A DNA stretch of 64,000 nt from Lachnospiraceae bacterium (GCA_022799355.1 JAAWOG010000005.1:1-64000); one strand, 5' to 3'; counted from the first letter of the stretch, positions 27,946-37,692 are shown. Program-made: numbers and translations. The notes: generated from the sequence alone by a model not told the origin.

Positions 27946-30633
27946 ATGGCTGAAAATGCTAAGGAACTGACAAAGGAAGAACTGGCGGAACTGACGCCGA
28001 TGATGCAGCATTATCTGCAGACAAAAGAGCAATACCCCGGCTGTATTTTATTTTACAGGCTGGGTGATTTTTATGAGATGTTTTTCGAGGATGCGATAAC
28101 GGTATCCCGGGAGTTGGAGATCACGCTGACCGGAAAAAGCTGCGGGCTGACGGAGCGGGCGCCGATGTGCGGCGTACCCTATCATGCGGTAGACACCTAT
28201 CTGAACAAACTGATTGAAAGAGGCTATAAAGTTGCCATCTGTGAGCAGGTGGAAGATCCGAAGCTGGCAAAGGGCATGGTAAAGCGGGAGGTGACGAGAA
28301 TCGTCACGCCGGGGACCAATCTGAATATACAGTCTCTGGAAGAATCCCGCAATAATTTTCTGATGAGTATCGCCTATTTCCCCGGCAGGATCGGTGTTTC
28401 AGTTGCTGATATATCCACCGGGGATTATTATTTGACAGAGCTCGAGGACAACAACAAGCTGCTGGATGAGATCAGCAAATACGCGCCTTCGGAGATCATC
28501 TGCAACGATGCGTTTTTGGTTTCCGGACTTTCCGTGGAAGAGCTGCGGAACCGGCTGCGGATCGCGGTCAATGCGCTGGAGCCCCATTATTTTGACGAGG
28601 ACGGCGCAAAAAAACTGCTTCGAAAGCATTTTAAGGTGGCGGCGCTGACAGGGCTTGGCATCGAGGATTTTCCGGTGGGGATTCTGGCGGCGGGGGCGCT
28701 TCTGCGGTATTTATATGAGACACAGAAGTCTTCCATGAGCAATATCACTCATATTTATCCCTACCTGACCAGCAAATTTATGCTGCTGGATTCCGCCACA
28801 AGACGAAATCTGGAACTGGCGGAAACCCTCAGGGAAAAACAGAAAAGAGGCTCCCTGTTATGGGTATTGGATAAGACAAAGACCGCCATGGGCGCGAGGA
28901 CGCTGCGCAGCTATATCGAACAGCCCCTGATCGATAAACGGCAGATCGAGGAGCGGCTTGACGCGGTGGAAGAGCTGACAAAAGATGTGATCAGCAGGGA
29001 CGAGATACGGGAATATTTAAACCCGGTCTATGACCTGGAGCGGCTTCTTGGGAAGATCAGCTACCAGTCCGCCAATCCCAGGGATCTGATCGCGTTTAAA
29101 AATTCCATTGCCATGATGAAACCTGTCAGGGCGGTACTGGAAGCCTTTCATAAGTCGCTGCTTGCGCAGATTCTGGAGGATATCGATCCGCTGGAGGACC
29201 TGTTTACCCTGATCGATGCGGCAATCGGGGAAGATCCGCCGCTCCTCATCCGGGAAGGCGGCATTATCAAGGACGGGTTTGATGCTACCATAGATTCCCT
29301 CAGGAAGGCAAAGACCGAAGGGAAAAACTGGCTGGCGGCGCTGGAAGAGGAGGACAGAAACCGCACCGGTATTAAAAACCTGCGGATCAAATATAATAAA
29401 GTGTTCGGCTATTATTTCGAGGTGACAAACTCCTTTAAGGACATGGTACCAGAAGATTATGTGCGGAAACAGACTTTAGCCAACGCGGAGCGCTATACGA
29501 CGCCCCGCTTAAAGGAGCTGGAAGATACGATTTTAAATGCCGAGGATAAACTTGCCACGCTGGAGTACGACATGTTCTGTAAAATACGGGACACCATCGG
29601 CGGCGAGATCGAGCGGATTCAGAGGACCGCGAAGGCGGTGGCAAGGCTGGATGTCTTTGCCTCTCTCTCCCTTGTTGCGGAGCGCTATCGCTATGTGCGT
29701 CCTGAAATCAACGAAAAGGGACTGATCCATATCAAGGACGGACGCCATCCCGTGGTGGAACAGGTGATGGGAAATGACATGTTTGTCACAAATGACACTT
29801 ACCTGGACAACGGGAGCCATCTGATCGCCGTGATCACCGGTCCCAATATGGCGGGAAAATCCACTTATATGCGGCAGACGGCGCTGATCGTGCTGATGGC
29901 GCAGCTTGGCAGTTTTGTTCCCGCAAAGTCCGCGAAAATCGGGCTGGTGGACCGGATTTTTACGAGAGTTGGAGCCTCGGATGATCTGGCGAGCGGTCAG
30001 AGTACCTTTATGGTGGAGATGAACGAAGTGGCGAATATTCTGCGGAATGCCACAAAGAACAGCCTGCTGATCCTGGATGAAATCGGCAGGGGGACCTCCA
30101 CCTTTGACGGGCTTTCCATCGCCTGGGCGGTGATCGAGCATATCAGCAACCGAAAGCTGTTGGGCGCCAAGACGCTCTTCGCCACCCACTACCATGAACT
30201 GACGGAGCTGGAAGGAAAGATAAACAACGTCAACAATTACTGTATCGCGGTGAAAGAGAAGGGGGACGATATCGTGTTCCTCCGGAAGATCATCAAGGGC
30301 GGAGCGGATAAGAGTTACGGCATCCAGGTGGCTAAGCTCGCCGGCGTGCCGGATATGGTCATCGACCGGGCGAAGGAGATCGTGGCGCAGCTTGATGAGA
30401 ACGACATCACCGAAAAGGTGCAGAGCATTGCGGTGGACACAAAGACGGACAATAAGAAGATGCCGACTTACGATGAGGTGGACTTGCAGCAGTTCTCGCT
30501 CTTTGATACGGTGACGGACGAGGATGTGCTGAAGGAACTGATGGAGGTGGATGTGATGAATATGACGCCGGTGGACGCGATGAATACGCTGTACAGATTG
30601 CAGAGTAAGTTGAAGAATCGGTGGGGTCAATAG
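27946..30633 (+). CDS. mutS: DNA mismatch repair protein MutS
   Basis: MMQHYLQTKEQYPGCILFYRLGDFYEMFFEDA; VITGPNMAGKSTYMRQTALIVLMAQLGSFVPA; LLILDEIGRGTSTFDGLSIAWAVIEH. Confidence 0.98.
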   Translation: MAENAKELTKEELAELTPMMQHYLQTKEQYPGCILFYRLGDFYEMFFEDAITVSRELEITLTGKSCGLTERAPMCGVPYHAVDTYLNKLIERGYKVAICEQVEDPKLAKGMVKREVTRIVTPGTNLNIQSLEESRNNFLMSIAYFPGRIGVSVADISTGDYYLTELEDNNKLLDEISKYAPSEIICNDAFLVSGLSVEELRNRLRIAVNALEPHYFDEDGAKKLLRKHFKVAALTGLGIEDFPVGILAAGALLRYLYETQKSSMSNITHIYPYLTSKFMLLDSATRRNLELAETLREKQKRGSLLWVLDKTKTAMGARTLRSYIEQPLIDKRQIEERLDAVEELTKDVISRDEIREYLNPVYDLERLLGKISYQSANPRDLIAFKNSIAMMKPVRAVLEAFHKSLLAQILEDIDPLEDLFTLIDAAIGEDPPLLIREGGIIKDGFDATIDSLRKAKTEGKNWLAALEEEDRNRTGIKNLRIKYNKVFGYYFEVTNSFKDMVPEDYVRKQTLANAERYTTPRLKELEDTILNAEDKLATLEYDMFCKIRDTIGGEIERIQRTAKAVARLDVFASLSLVAERYRYVRPEINEKGLIHIKDGRHPVVEQVMGNDMFVTNDTYLDNGSHLIAVITGPNMAGKSTYMRQTALIVLMAQLGSFVPAKSAKIGLVDRIFTRVGASDDLASGQSTFMVEMNEVANILRNATKNSLLILDEIGRGTSTFDGLSIAWAVIEHISNRKLLGAKTLFATHYHELTELEGKINNVNNYCIAVKEKGDDIVFLRKIIKGGADKSYGIQVAKLAGVPDMVIDRAKEIVAQLDENDITEKVQSIAVDTKTDNKKMPTYDEVDLQQFSLFDTVTDEDVLKELMEVDVMNMTPVDAMNTLYRLQSKLKNRWGQ

Positions 30634-30752
30634 GCTTGACAAAGTAGTCGGAGAATTTGGCACAAAATGAAAATATAATTGTTAATGGGTGCTTAGATAT
30701 CGCGCATATAAAATGAGCTGCAATCGGTGAACGGTTTGGAGAAAAAACAGAC

Positions 30753-31478
30753 ATGGAAATCGGAGAGTATAAAGGGCATAATACATATGAGGATTGGATG
30801 AGCGGGCTTACTTTATATCTGGATGGATATGAGAAAGGACTGAAAAAGCAGGCGAATGCATATATAAGCAAATTTGTAACAGGATTCGAGCACTCCGTGT
30901 CAAAGGAGGATTTGCAGAGTGTTCTGGAGCAATTTTGTCGGGAAATTTGTGATGAGGGGAAGCATTCCAGGTTATTGAACAGAGGGAATGGGAGCCTGCC
31001 CTACGATATCGGCAGAGTTGTATGGAATTATCTGAAAAGTCAGTGTGAATCGGAATCGATGCCGCATATGAGATGGGCATTTCAGTTGTTCGGAAAAAAT
31101 TATAACCCGTTTAATCCACAATTGGAATTGGATATGTTTCAGATATTGAAAAAAGCATATGAGCACAAAGAGTGCGACCAAAAGACAGTTGACCTGTATT
31201 TTAGTGAAATTCTGGAACAGCTCTATTGGGGATCGCATCATTTTCCGGAGGGTTGTATTATTACCAGAGATACTTACGAAAAAACTATAAAGACAGCCGA
31301 ATCTGTTCTGGCAGAAAAGCCGGTGCCGAAGAAATTACAGAAAATATATATTTACTATTGTAAGCTATACAAATGCTTTTATGAGTATAAAGAAAGCGGA
31401 GGGGAAAAGAATTTTTTTGAATTATGTGAAAAGGCGGGCATAACATACAAGAGTATACCAACCTATTATTATCAGTAG
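30753..31478 (+). CDS. Hypothetical protein
   Basis: 241-aa AT-richer ORF between mutS and a flavoprotein gene; no family recognised. Confidence 0.55.
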   Translation: MEIGEYKGHNTYEDWMSGLTLYLDGYEKGLKKQANAYISKFVTGFEHSVSKEDLQSVLEQFCREICDEGKHSRLLNRGNGSLPYDIGRVVWNYLKSQCESESMPHMRWAFQLFGKNYNPFNPQLELDMFQILKKAYEHKECDQKTVDLYFSEILEQLYWGSHHFPEGCIITRDTYEKTIKTAESVLAEKPVPKKLQKIYIYYCKLYKCFYEYKESGGEKNFFELCEKAGITYKSIPTYYYQ

Positions 31479-31538
31479 AAAAACGTTAAAACAGGAGAAG
31501 GCAATGAATGACAGAAAGAAGATCAGGAGGGATTAAAC

Positions 31539-32918
31539 ATGAGTTATAGTTACGACGTTATGATCATCGGAGCGGGACCGGGAGGTATTTTTTCGGCGTA
31601 CGAGCTCCTTCAGAAAAAGCCGGAGTGGAAGATCGTGGTGCTGGAGGCGGGAAATTCTCTGGATAAGAGGAAATGCCCGATCGACGGCGATAAAATCAAG
31701 AGCTGTATCGGCTGTAAGACCTGCGCGATCATGAACGGGTTCGGCGGTGCGGGCGCTTTTTCCGACGGCAAATACAATATCACAAATGAATTTGGCGGCA
31801 CGCTTCACGAATATATCGGCAAGCACAAGGCGACGGAACTGATGGAGTATGTGGACGGCATCAATGTCAAGTACGGCGGGCATAAGACAAAGCTGTATTC
31901 CACCACCAACACACAGTTTAAGCGGCTCTGCCTGCAAAATAACCTGCACCTTCTGGATGCTTCCGTGCGTCATCTCGGGACGGACATCAATTTCGAGGTG
32001 CTGGGCAACCTGTACAATGAACTAAAAGATAAGGTGGAATTCCATTTTCTGACGCCGGTCCGTCATATCAGACTGCTTAAGGGCAGCTATGAGGCGGTAA
32101 CAGATGAAGCCTCCTACACCGCCGGGAAATGCATTATCTCCGTGGGCAGGAGCGGCAGCAAATGGATGGAAAAGGTCTGCAGTGAGCTGGATATCCCGAC
32201 TTTGTCAAACCGCGTGGATATCGGTGTGCGCGTGGAGCTTCCGGCGGAGATCTTTGCGCCGATCACCGATGAACTGTATGAGAGCAAGATCGTGTATAAG
32301 ACGGAGAAATATCAGGATAAGGTGCGGACATTCTGTATGAATCCGAAGGGCGCCGTGGTGAATGAGAATACCAACGGCATTGTCACGGTAAACGGACACA
32401 GCTATGAAGATCCGGCGCTGCAGACGGAAAACACCAACTTTGCCCTGCTGGTGGCAAAACATTTCACGGAGCCCTTCAAAGACAGCAACGGCTACGGCGA
32501 GAGTATCGCAAGGCTGTCCAATATGCTGGGCGGCGGCGTGATCATGCAGCGTTTCGGCGATCTGATCAGAGGACAGAGAAGTTCGGAGAAGCGGCTGAAA
32601 AAATCCTTCCTGACGCCCACTCTGGCGGCAACACCCGGGGATCTGAGTCTTGTGATGCCCAAGCGGATTCTGGACGGCATTATTGAGATGATCTATGCGC
32701 TGGATAAGATTGCGCCGGGCACAGCCAACGACGATACGCTGCTCTATGGCGTGGAAGTAAAATTCTATAATATGGAAGTGGAACTGGATGAAAATCTGGA
32801 AACGCTGCACAAAGGGCTGTTTGTGATCGGGGACGGCAGCGGCGTCACGCACTCTTTATCCCATGCCTCGGCAAGCGGTGTGTATGTGGCAAGGCATCTG
32901 GCGGAGCAGGCACAGTGA
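31539..32918 (+). CDS. FAD-dependent dehydrogenase-like protein (COG2509 type) with Cys cluster
   Basis: VMIIGAGPGGIFSAYELLQK; CPIDGDKIKSCIGCKTCAIMNGFGGAGAFSDGKYN; GLFVIGDGSGVTHSLSHASASGVYVARHL. Confidence 0.9.
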   Translation: MSYSYDVMIIGAGPGGIFSAYELLQKKPEWKIVVLEAGNSLDKRKCPIDGDKIKSCIGCKTCAIMNGFGGAGAFSDGKYNITNEFGGTLHEYIGKHKATELMEYVDGINVKYGGHKTKLYSTTNTQFKRLCLQNNLHLLDASVRHLGTDINFEVLGNLYNELKDKVEFHFLTPVRHIRLLKGSYEAVTDEASYTAGKCIISVGRSGSKWMEKVCSELDIPTLSNRVDIGVRVELPAEIFAPITDELYESKIVYKTEKYQDKVRTFCMNPKGAVVNENTNGIVTVNGHSYEDPALQTENTNFALLVAKHFTEPFKDSNGYGESIARLSNMLGGGVIMQRFGDLIRGQRSSEKRLKKSFLTPTLAATPGDLSLVMPKRILDGIIEMIYALDKIAPGTANDDTLLYGVEVKFYNMEVELDENLETLHKGLFVIGDGSGVTHSLSHASASGVYVARHLAEQAQ

Positions 32919-33017
32919 GTGGATATACCTGGATTACGTGAAGAGAAAAACCGGAATGGAAAGACCGGGCAGTGTCTGCCTGTCATGGAAATAAGGAAAT
33001 ATCACAAGAGGAGAAGT

Positions 33018-35102
33018 ATGGCATCCATTCATATATTAAGTCACGAAACAATAGATAAGATCGCCGCCGGAGAAGTGGTAGAGAGGCCCTCCAGCATCGT
33101 AAAGGAACTGGTGGAAAACGCGGTGGATGCGGGGGCGGAGGCAATTACCGTGGAAATTAAGGACGGCGGCATCAGCTTTATCCGCGTCAGCGACAATGGC
33201 TGCGGAATTGAAAAGCAGGAGATCAGAAAAGCCTTTCTGCGCCATGCCACCTCCAAGATCCGGGATGCGGATGATCTTCTGCGGCTTCATTCTCTGGGCT
33301 TTCGGGGCGAGGCGCTGAGCAGTATTTCCGCTGTTTCACAGACGGAGATGATCACAAAAACCGGGCGGGAACTGACCGGCGTCCGGCTAAGCATGGAAGG
33401 CGGCATCGAAACCGATTTTGAGGAAGTGGGTGCGCCGGAGGGGACGACGATCATTATCCGCAACCTGTTTTTCAATGTGCCTGCGCGGAGGAAATTTTTA
33501 AAACAGCCCGCCACCGAGGGAGGCTATGTGGCAGATTTGATGGAGCATCTTGCGCTGGCAAATCCGCGGATTTCTTTCCAGTTTATTCAGAATAACCAGG
33601 TGAAGTTTTCTACGGCGGGGAACGGGGATCTGAGACAGACCATATATAAGCTGTATGGAAAGGACATGACGGATTCTCTGATAGAGATAGACAGATCGGG
33701 GGACGGTATCCGGCTTTCCGGTTATCTGGGAAAGCCCTCCGGCAACCGTTCCAACAGAAACTATGAACTTTATTTTCTGAACGGCAGATTTATCAGGAGC
33801 AATCTTGTTGCGAGAGCCATAGAGGAGGGGTATAAATCCTATCTGATGCAGCACAAGTATCCGTTTTGCGTGCTGATGATGGAGGTGGAGCCGTCAAGGG
33901 TGGACGTGAATGTTCATCCGGCAAAGATGGAAGTCAGATTCACGGAAGAAATGCGCGTCTATGAATTTCTGGCAAAAGCCGTAAAAGAGGTGCTGTATGC
34001 CCATGAGATGATTCCGGAGATTGCCCTGACGGAGACGGAGAAAAAGGAAGAAAAACAGGAGAAAGCGTTAGAACCCTTTCAGAAAGCAAGAAGTAAGATG
34101 CAGACGGAAACGGTACGGCCAGTGCATGATAAGCCGCAGAATTCAAAAGATTTCTTTGTGGATTTCGGAGACGACGAGGAAGAGTCGGAAGAGGAAATTC
34201 CGGGCGGAAGGGAAACGGATGCCGCAGCAGGAAAGGACGAAAAACCCGGGAGCGTTTCGGAAGAAGAAAGTGTTTATCATACCGGGCGGATCAAAGAAGA
34301 GGAATGCATTTATGGTACCGGGCAGATAAAGGAAGAGGAATGTATTTGCCTCACCGGGCAGATGAAAGAGGAAAACGAAGAACCTGCGAGAGTCTGTTCG
34401 GAAAAACGGCCTGCAATCGAAGCGGCGAAACCCATTGCGGAAAAACAGCCGGAAGCGGAAATCCCCGTCATGTATCAGGGCGAACAGCTTGAGTTGTTCA
34501 AAGAAAGGATCATTTCCCAGGCGTCCCGTCAAAAATTCAGGATTTTAGGACAGGCTTTCGACACCTACTGGATTGTGGTGTTTGAAGAAAAACTCCTGAT
34601 GATCGACCAGCATGCGGCGCATGAGAAAGTGAAATTTGAGCGGATCATGAAAGCGGTCGGGGAAAGTGAAGTATTGTCTCAGAATCTTTATCCGCCCCTT
34701 GTGCTGTCCTTATCCGGCAGAGAGCAGGAGGTACTGGCGCGTTTCAGGGATGCCTTCTCAAAACTGGGGTTTGAGCTGGAATATTTCGGCGGAAATGAGA
34801 TCACGATCCGAAGCGCGCCGGCGGAACTTTTTGGCAGTACGATAAAGGAGATGTTTCTGGAAGTGCTGGATGAACTATCACTAACCGGCAGCGGACGTGC
34901 CAGGAGCGTGGAAGAGAGGATAGCAACCATGGCATGCAAGGCAGCGGTCAAAGGCAATATGCGTATGTCCGTGTCGGAAATGGAAACACTGTTAGATGAA
35001 CTTTTAACGCTGGAAAACCCCTATTTCTGCCCCCACGGAAGACCTACGATCATTTCGTTTACAAAGCAGGAACTGGAGAAGAAATTTAAGCGGATTGTGT
35101 AA
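33018..35102 (+). CDS. mutL: DNA mismatch repair protein MutL
   Basis: IHILSHETIDKIAAGEVVERPSSIVKELVENAVDAGA; LGFRGEALSSISAVS; C-term FDTYWIVVFEEKLLMIDQHAAHEKVKFE; ACKAAVKGN; CPHGRPT. Confidence 0.97.
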   Translation: MASIHILSHETIDKIAAGEVVERPSSIVKELVENAVDAGAEAITVEIKDGGISFIRVSDNGCGIEKQEIRKAFLRHATSKIRDADDLLRLHSLGFRGEALSSISAVSQTEMITKTGRELTGVRLSMEGGIETDFEEVGAPEGTTIIIRNLFFNVPARRKFLKQPATEGGYVADLMEHLALANPRISFQFIQNNQVKFSTAGNGDLRQTIYKLYGKDMTDSLIEIDRSGDGIRLSGYLGKPSGNRSNRNYELYFLNGRFIRSNLVARAIEEGYKSYLMQHKYPFCVLMMEVEPSRVDVNVHPAKMEVRFTEEMRVYEFLAKAVKEVLYAHEMIPEIALTETEKKEEKQEKALEPFQKARSKMQTETVRPVHDKPQNSKDFFVDFGDDEEESEEEIPGGRETDAAAGKDEKPGSVSEEESVYHTGRIKEEECIYGTGQIKEEECICLTGQMKEENEEPARVCSEKRPAIEAAKPIAEKQPEAEIPVMYQGEQLELFKERIISQASRQKFRILGQAFDTYWIVVFEEKLLMIDQHAAHEKVKFERIMKAVGESEVLSQNLYPPLVLSLSGREQEVLARFRDAFSKLGFELEYFGGNEITIRSAPAELFGSTIKEMFLEVLDELSLTGSGRARSVEERIATMACKAAVKGNMRMSVSEMETLLDELLTLENPYFCPHGRPTIISFTKQELEKKFKRIV
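34260..34367 (+). repeat. Three imperfect tandem 36-bp (12-aa) repeats in the MutL linker
   Basis: EEESVYHTGRIK / EEECIYGTGQIK / EEECICLTGQMK. Confidence 0.88.
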
Positions 35103-35142
35103 ACTTTAGACTGCTGTTGCTAAAAATGGAAAGGATATATCT

Positions 35143-35502
35143 ATGAGGAATCAGTCGTTAGCCTTGAATAATGAAGTGATTGAAAAAATTAAAGTGGAAG
35201 CGACGGAAATGATTAAAAAAATTATGCTTCCTGATTTAAAGATGGTCATTTTGTATGGTTCTTGTACAAGAGGAGATTACACAGAAGATTCAGATGTTGA
35301 TATCGCGCTATTAATGAAATGTAATAGATACGAAGCAAAAAAATATAGCGATGGGCTTGCGAAAATAGCAACGGAACTTGCTGTCAAATATTTTGCTGTT
35401 GTTAATTTTGTACCTCTTCCATATGATGAATTTCTTGAGAAAAAGACCTGGTACGGCTATTTTAGAAATATTGACAGAGAAGGGGAGGTCCTTTATGGAT
35501 AA
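35143..35502 (+). CDS. MNT-type nucleotidyltransferase (MntA-like antitoxin)
   Basis: MVILYGSCTRGDYTEDSDVDIALLM: GSX10DXD minimal nucleotidyltransferase motif; overlaps downstream HEPN gene. Confidence 0.85.
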   Translation: MRNQSLALNNEVIEKIKVEATEMIKKIMLPDLKMVILYGSCTRGDYTEDSDVDIALLMKCNRYEAKKYSDGLAKIATELAVKYFAVVNFVPLPYDEFLEKKTWYGYFRNIDREGEVLYG

Positions 35503-35899
35503 AGCATATCAGAGAGATCTGGCGAAAGTTCGCCAGGAAAGAGCACAGGAACTTTTGGATGAGGCAAAGGAGTTATTGGATAAAGGGGCTTATAAATCTG
35601 CAAATAATAGAGCCTATTATGCTGTTGAAAAGAGTATAAAAGCTTTACTTGCCACAAAAGAAATAGATGCCTTTACTCATAATGGTGTATTAAAACAATT
35701 CAATTATTTTTTTATTTATCAGGGTGATAATACATTTACGGCGGAGGACTATCAGATAATAGCACAATCCGAACAGATCAGAAACGCTTCCGATTATGAT
35801 GATTTTTATATTGCAGTAAAGGATGAAAGCCAGCAACAGGTAGAAAATGCCGGATATATAGTAGGCAAAGTAGAAAGATATCTTAAAAATGAACGGTAA
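35495..35899 (+). CDS. HEPN domain protein
   Basis: AKELLDKGAYKSANNRAYYAVEKSIKALLATKEIDAFTHNGVLKQF; GGAGG RBS, ATG at 35495 inside the MNT gene end. Confidence 0.85.
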   Translation: MDKAYQRDLAKVRQERAQELLDEAKELLDKGAYKSANNRAYYAVEKSIKALLATKEIDAFTHNGVLKQFNYFFIYQGDNTFTAEDYQIIAQSEQIRNASDYDDFYIAVKDESQQQVENAGYIVGKVERYLKNER

Positions 35900-36875
35900 A
35901 AATCAAAACTACAATCGGGAAAAACTTCATGTGCTGCGTCCGCTGGTGATCCTGACAGGTCCTACTGCGGTCGGAAAGACAGCCGCTTCCATCGCGTTTG
36001 CAAAGGCGGTACGGGGAGAAATTATCTCCGCCGATTCCATGCAGGTCTACAGAGGCATGGATATCGGTTCGGCTAAGATCAGAAAAGAGGAAATGGACGG
36101 CGTTCCTCATCATCTTCTGGATATTCTGGAACCGGAGGAGCCTTTTCATGTCATGCTGTTTCAGCAGCTTGCCAAAAAAGCCATAGGAGAAATCTATGAC
36201 AGAGGGCATATCCCGATCCTGACAGGTGGTACGGGATTTTATATTCAGTCGGTGCTTTATGATATTGCTTTTACAGAAGAAACTGACACAACCGTCAGAA
36301 ATAGGTTGGAACAGGAAGCGGAAGAAAAAGGTGTGGAATATCTGCACGAAAAGCTTGCGAAAGTCGATCCGGTGACAGCGGAGCATATTCATGCCAACAA
36401 CGTAAAGCGGGTAATCCGGGCTCTGGAATTCTTTGAGCTGAACGGCTATCCTTTGTCCGAGCATAACGAGACCGAGCGCCGGAAAGCTTCCCCTTATCTG
36501 TTTCGGTATTATGTATTAAATGAGCCAAGGGAGCTTCTCTATAAGAAAATCGAAGACCGGGTTGAGAAGATGCTGGAAGAGGGGCTTGTTGCAGAGGTAG
36601 AGGCGCTTGAAAAAAAGGGCTGTACAAGGAACATGGTTTCCATGCAGGGGCTCGGCTACAAGGAGATACTGGACTATCTGGCGGGGCGTTGTACTCTGGA
36701 AGAGGCCGTGGATACGGTAAAAAAAGAAACCAGGCATTTTGCCAAACGCCAGCTTACCTGGTTTCGGCGGGAGAAGGAAGTGACATGGGTGGAGAAGAGT
36801 AACTTTCAGAACAGGGAGGAACTGATTCAATTTCTGCTCACGGATTATGCCGAACATATCGGAAGTAAATTATAA
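35889..36875 (+). CDS. miaA: tRNA dimethylallyltransferase
   Basis: LVILTGPTAVGKTAASIAFAKAVRGEIISADSMQVYRGMDIGSAK; VPHHLLDILEP; LTGGTGFYIQSVL. Confidence 0.97.
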   Translation: MNGKNQNYNREKLHVLRPLVILTGPTAVGKTAASIAFAKAVRGEIISADSMQVYRGMDIGSAKIRKEEMDGVPHHLLDILEPEEPFHVMLFQQLAKKAIGEIYDRGHIPILTGGTGFYIQSVLYDIAFTEETDTTVRNRLEQEAEEKGVEYLHEKLAKVDPVTAEHIHANNVKRVIRALEFFELNGYPLSEHNETERRKASPYLFRYYVLNEPRELLYKKIEDRVEKMLEEGLVAEVEALEKKGCTRNMVSMQGLGYKEILDYLAGRCTLEEAVDTVKKETRHFAKRQLTWFRREKEVTWVEKSNFQNREELIQFLLTDYAEHIGSKL

Positions 36876-37009
36876 AGCGGCCGTATTTCAGACGGCGATA
36901 CAGGGAGAAGGCGACGGCATTGCAGACACAGGCAAAACGGCCTTCGTCAGTGAACCGGAGTGATAAAGCAATATGCGGAAGCACAAAACACTGGGAGGGC
37001 ACAATAGAT

Positions 37010-37588
37010 ATGCCAGAAAAAACAAGAGAATCTGATAAAACAAAATATCTGGAAACCGAGCGTCTGATTCTGCGGCACTGGAAAGAATCGGATGCGGAAA
37101 GTTTATACGAATATGCCAAAAGCCCCAATGTGGGACCGGTGGCCGGCTGGCCGGCGCATTCCGGCGTGGAGGAAAGCCTGGAAATCATAAGGACCGTTTT
37201 TGCGGCAGAGGAGACCTACGCGGTCTGCCTGAAAGAGGATAACAGGGCGATAGGATGCGCCGCGATCACAACAGGAGCCGAAAGTAATTTGAAACTGCCG
37301 GAAACGGAAGGGGAGATCGGCTACTGGATCGGGGTGCCCTTCTGGGGACAGGGACTGATACCGGAAGCCGTGAAAGAACTGATACGCCGCGGGTTTGAGG
37401 AACTGAATCTGCAAAAACTCTGGTGCGGATATTTTGAAGGAAATACAAAGTCCAAGCGGGTACAGGAAAAATGCGGATTTATTTACCATCATACCAATAA
37501 GGATATGCACTGGAAACTGATGGATGATATCAGGACGGAACATGTGACCTGCCTGACAAGGGAAGAATGGGAGAAGAAATTCATTTAG
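37010..37588 (+). CDS. GNAT family N-acetyltransferase
   Basis: LETERLILRHWKESDAESLYEYAKSPNVGPVAGW; GEIGYWIGVPFWGQGLIPEAVKELI; NTKSKRVQEKCGF. Confidence 0.92.
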   Translation: MPEKTRESDKTKYLETERLILRHWKESDAESLYEYAKSPNVGPVAGWPAHSGVEESLEIIRTVFAAEETYAVCLKEDNRAIGCAAITTGAESNLKLPETEGEIGYWIGVPFWGQGLIPEAVKELIRRGFEELNLQKLWCGYFEGNTKSKRVQEKCGFIYHHTNKDMHWKLMDDIRTEHVTCLTREEWEKKFI

Positions 37589-37656
37589 TTTACATTGCCG
37601 GACACCGGGAGGAACATAAAATCCTTCCGGCCGGATAAATGGCTTAACGAAATGAC
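37588..37656 (-). repeat. Dispersed intergenic repeat, copy A (68-69 bp form)
   Basis: Reverse complement GTCATTTCGTTAAGCCATTTATCCGGCCGGAAGGATTTTATGTTCCTCCCGGTGTCCGGCAATGTAAAC; matches 60316-60366. Confidence 0.85.
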
Positions 37657-37663
37657 GTTGTAC

Positions 37664-37692
37664 TTGACAGGATCATTTGGTTATCCTATGAT
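37664..37692 (+). promoter_or_regulatory. Strong sigma-A-like promoter TTGACA-N17-TATGAT
   Basis: TTGACA 37664-37669, 17-nt spacer, TATGAT 37687-37692. Confidence 0.75.

Noticed and set aside
29533-30663. 376-aa minus-strand ORF opposite mutS
   Set aside because: Shadow ORF of a well-supported gene; His/Leu-rich, no recognisable domain.
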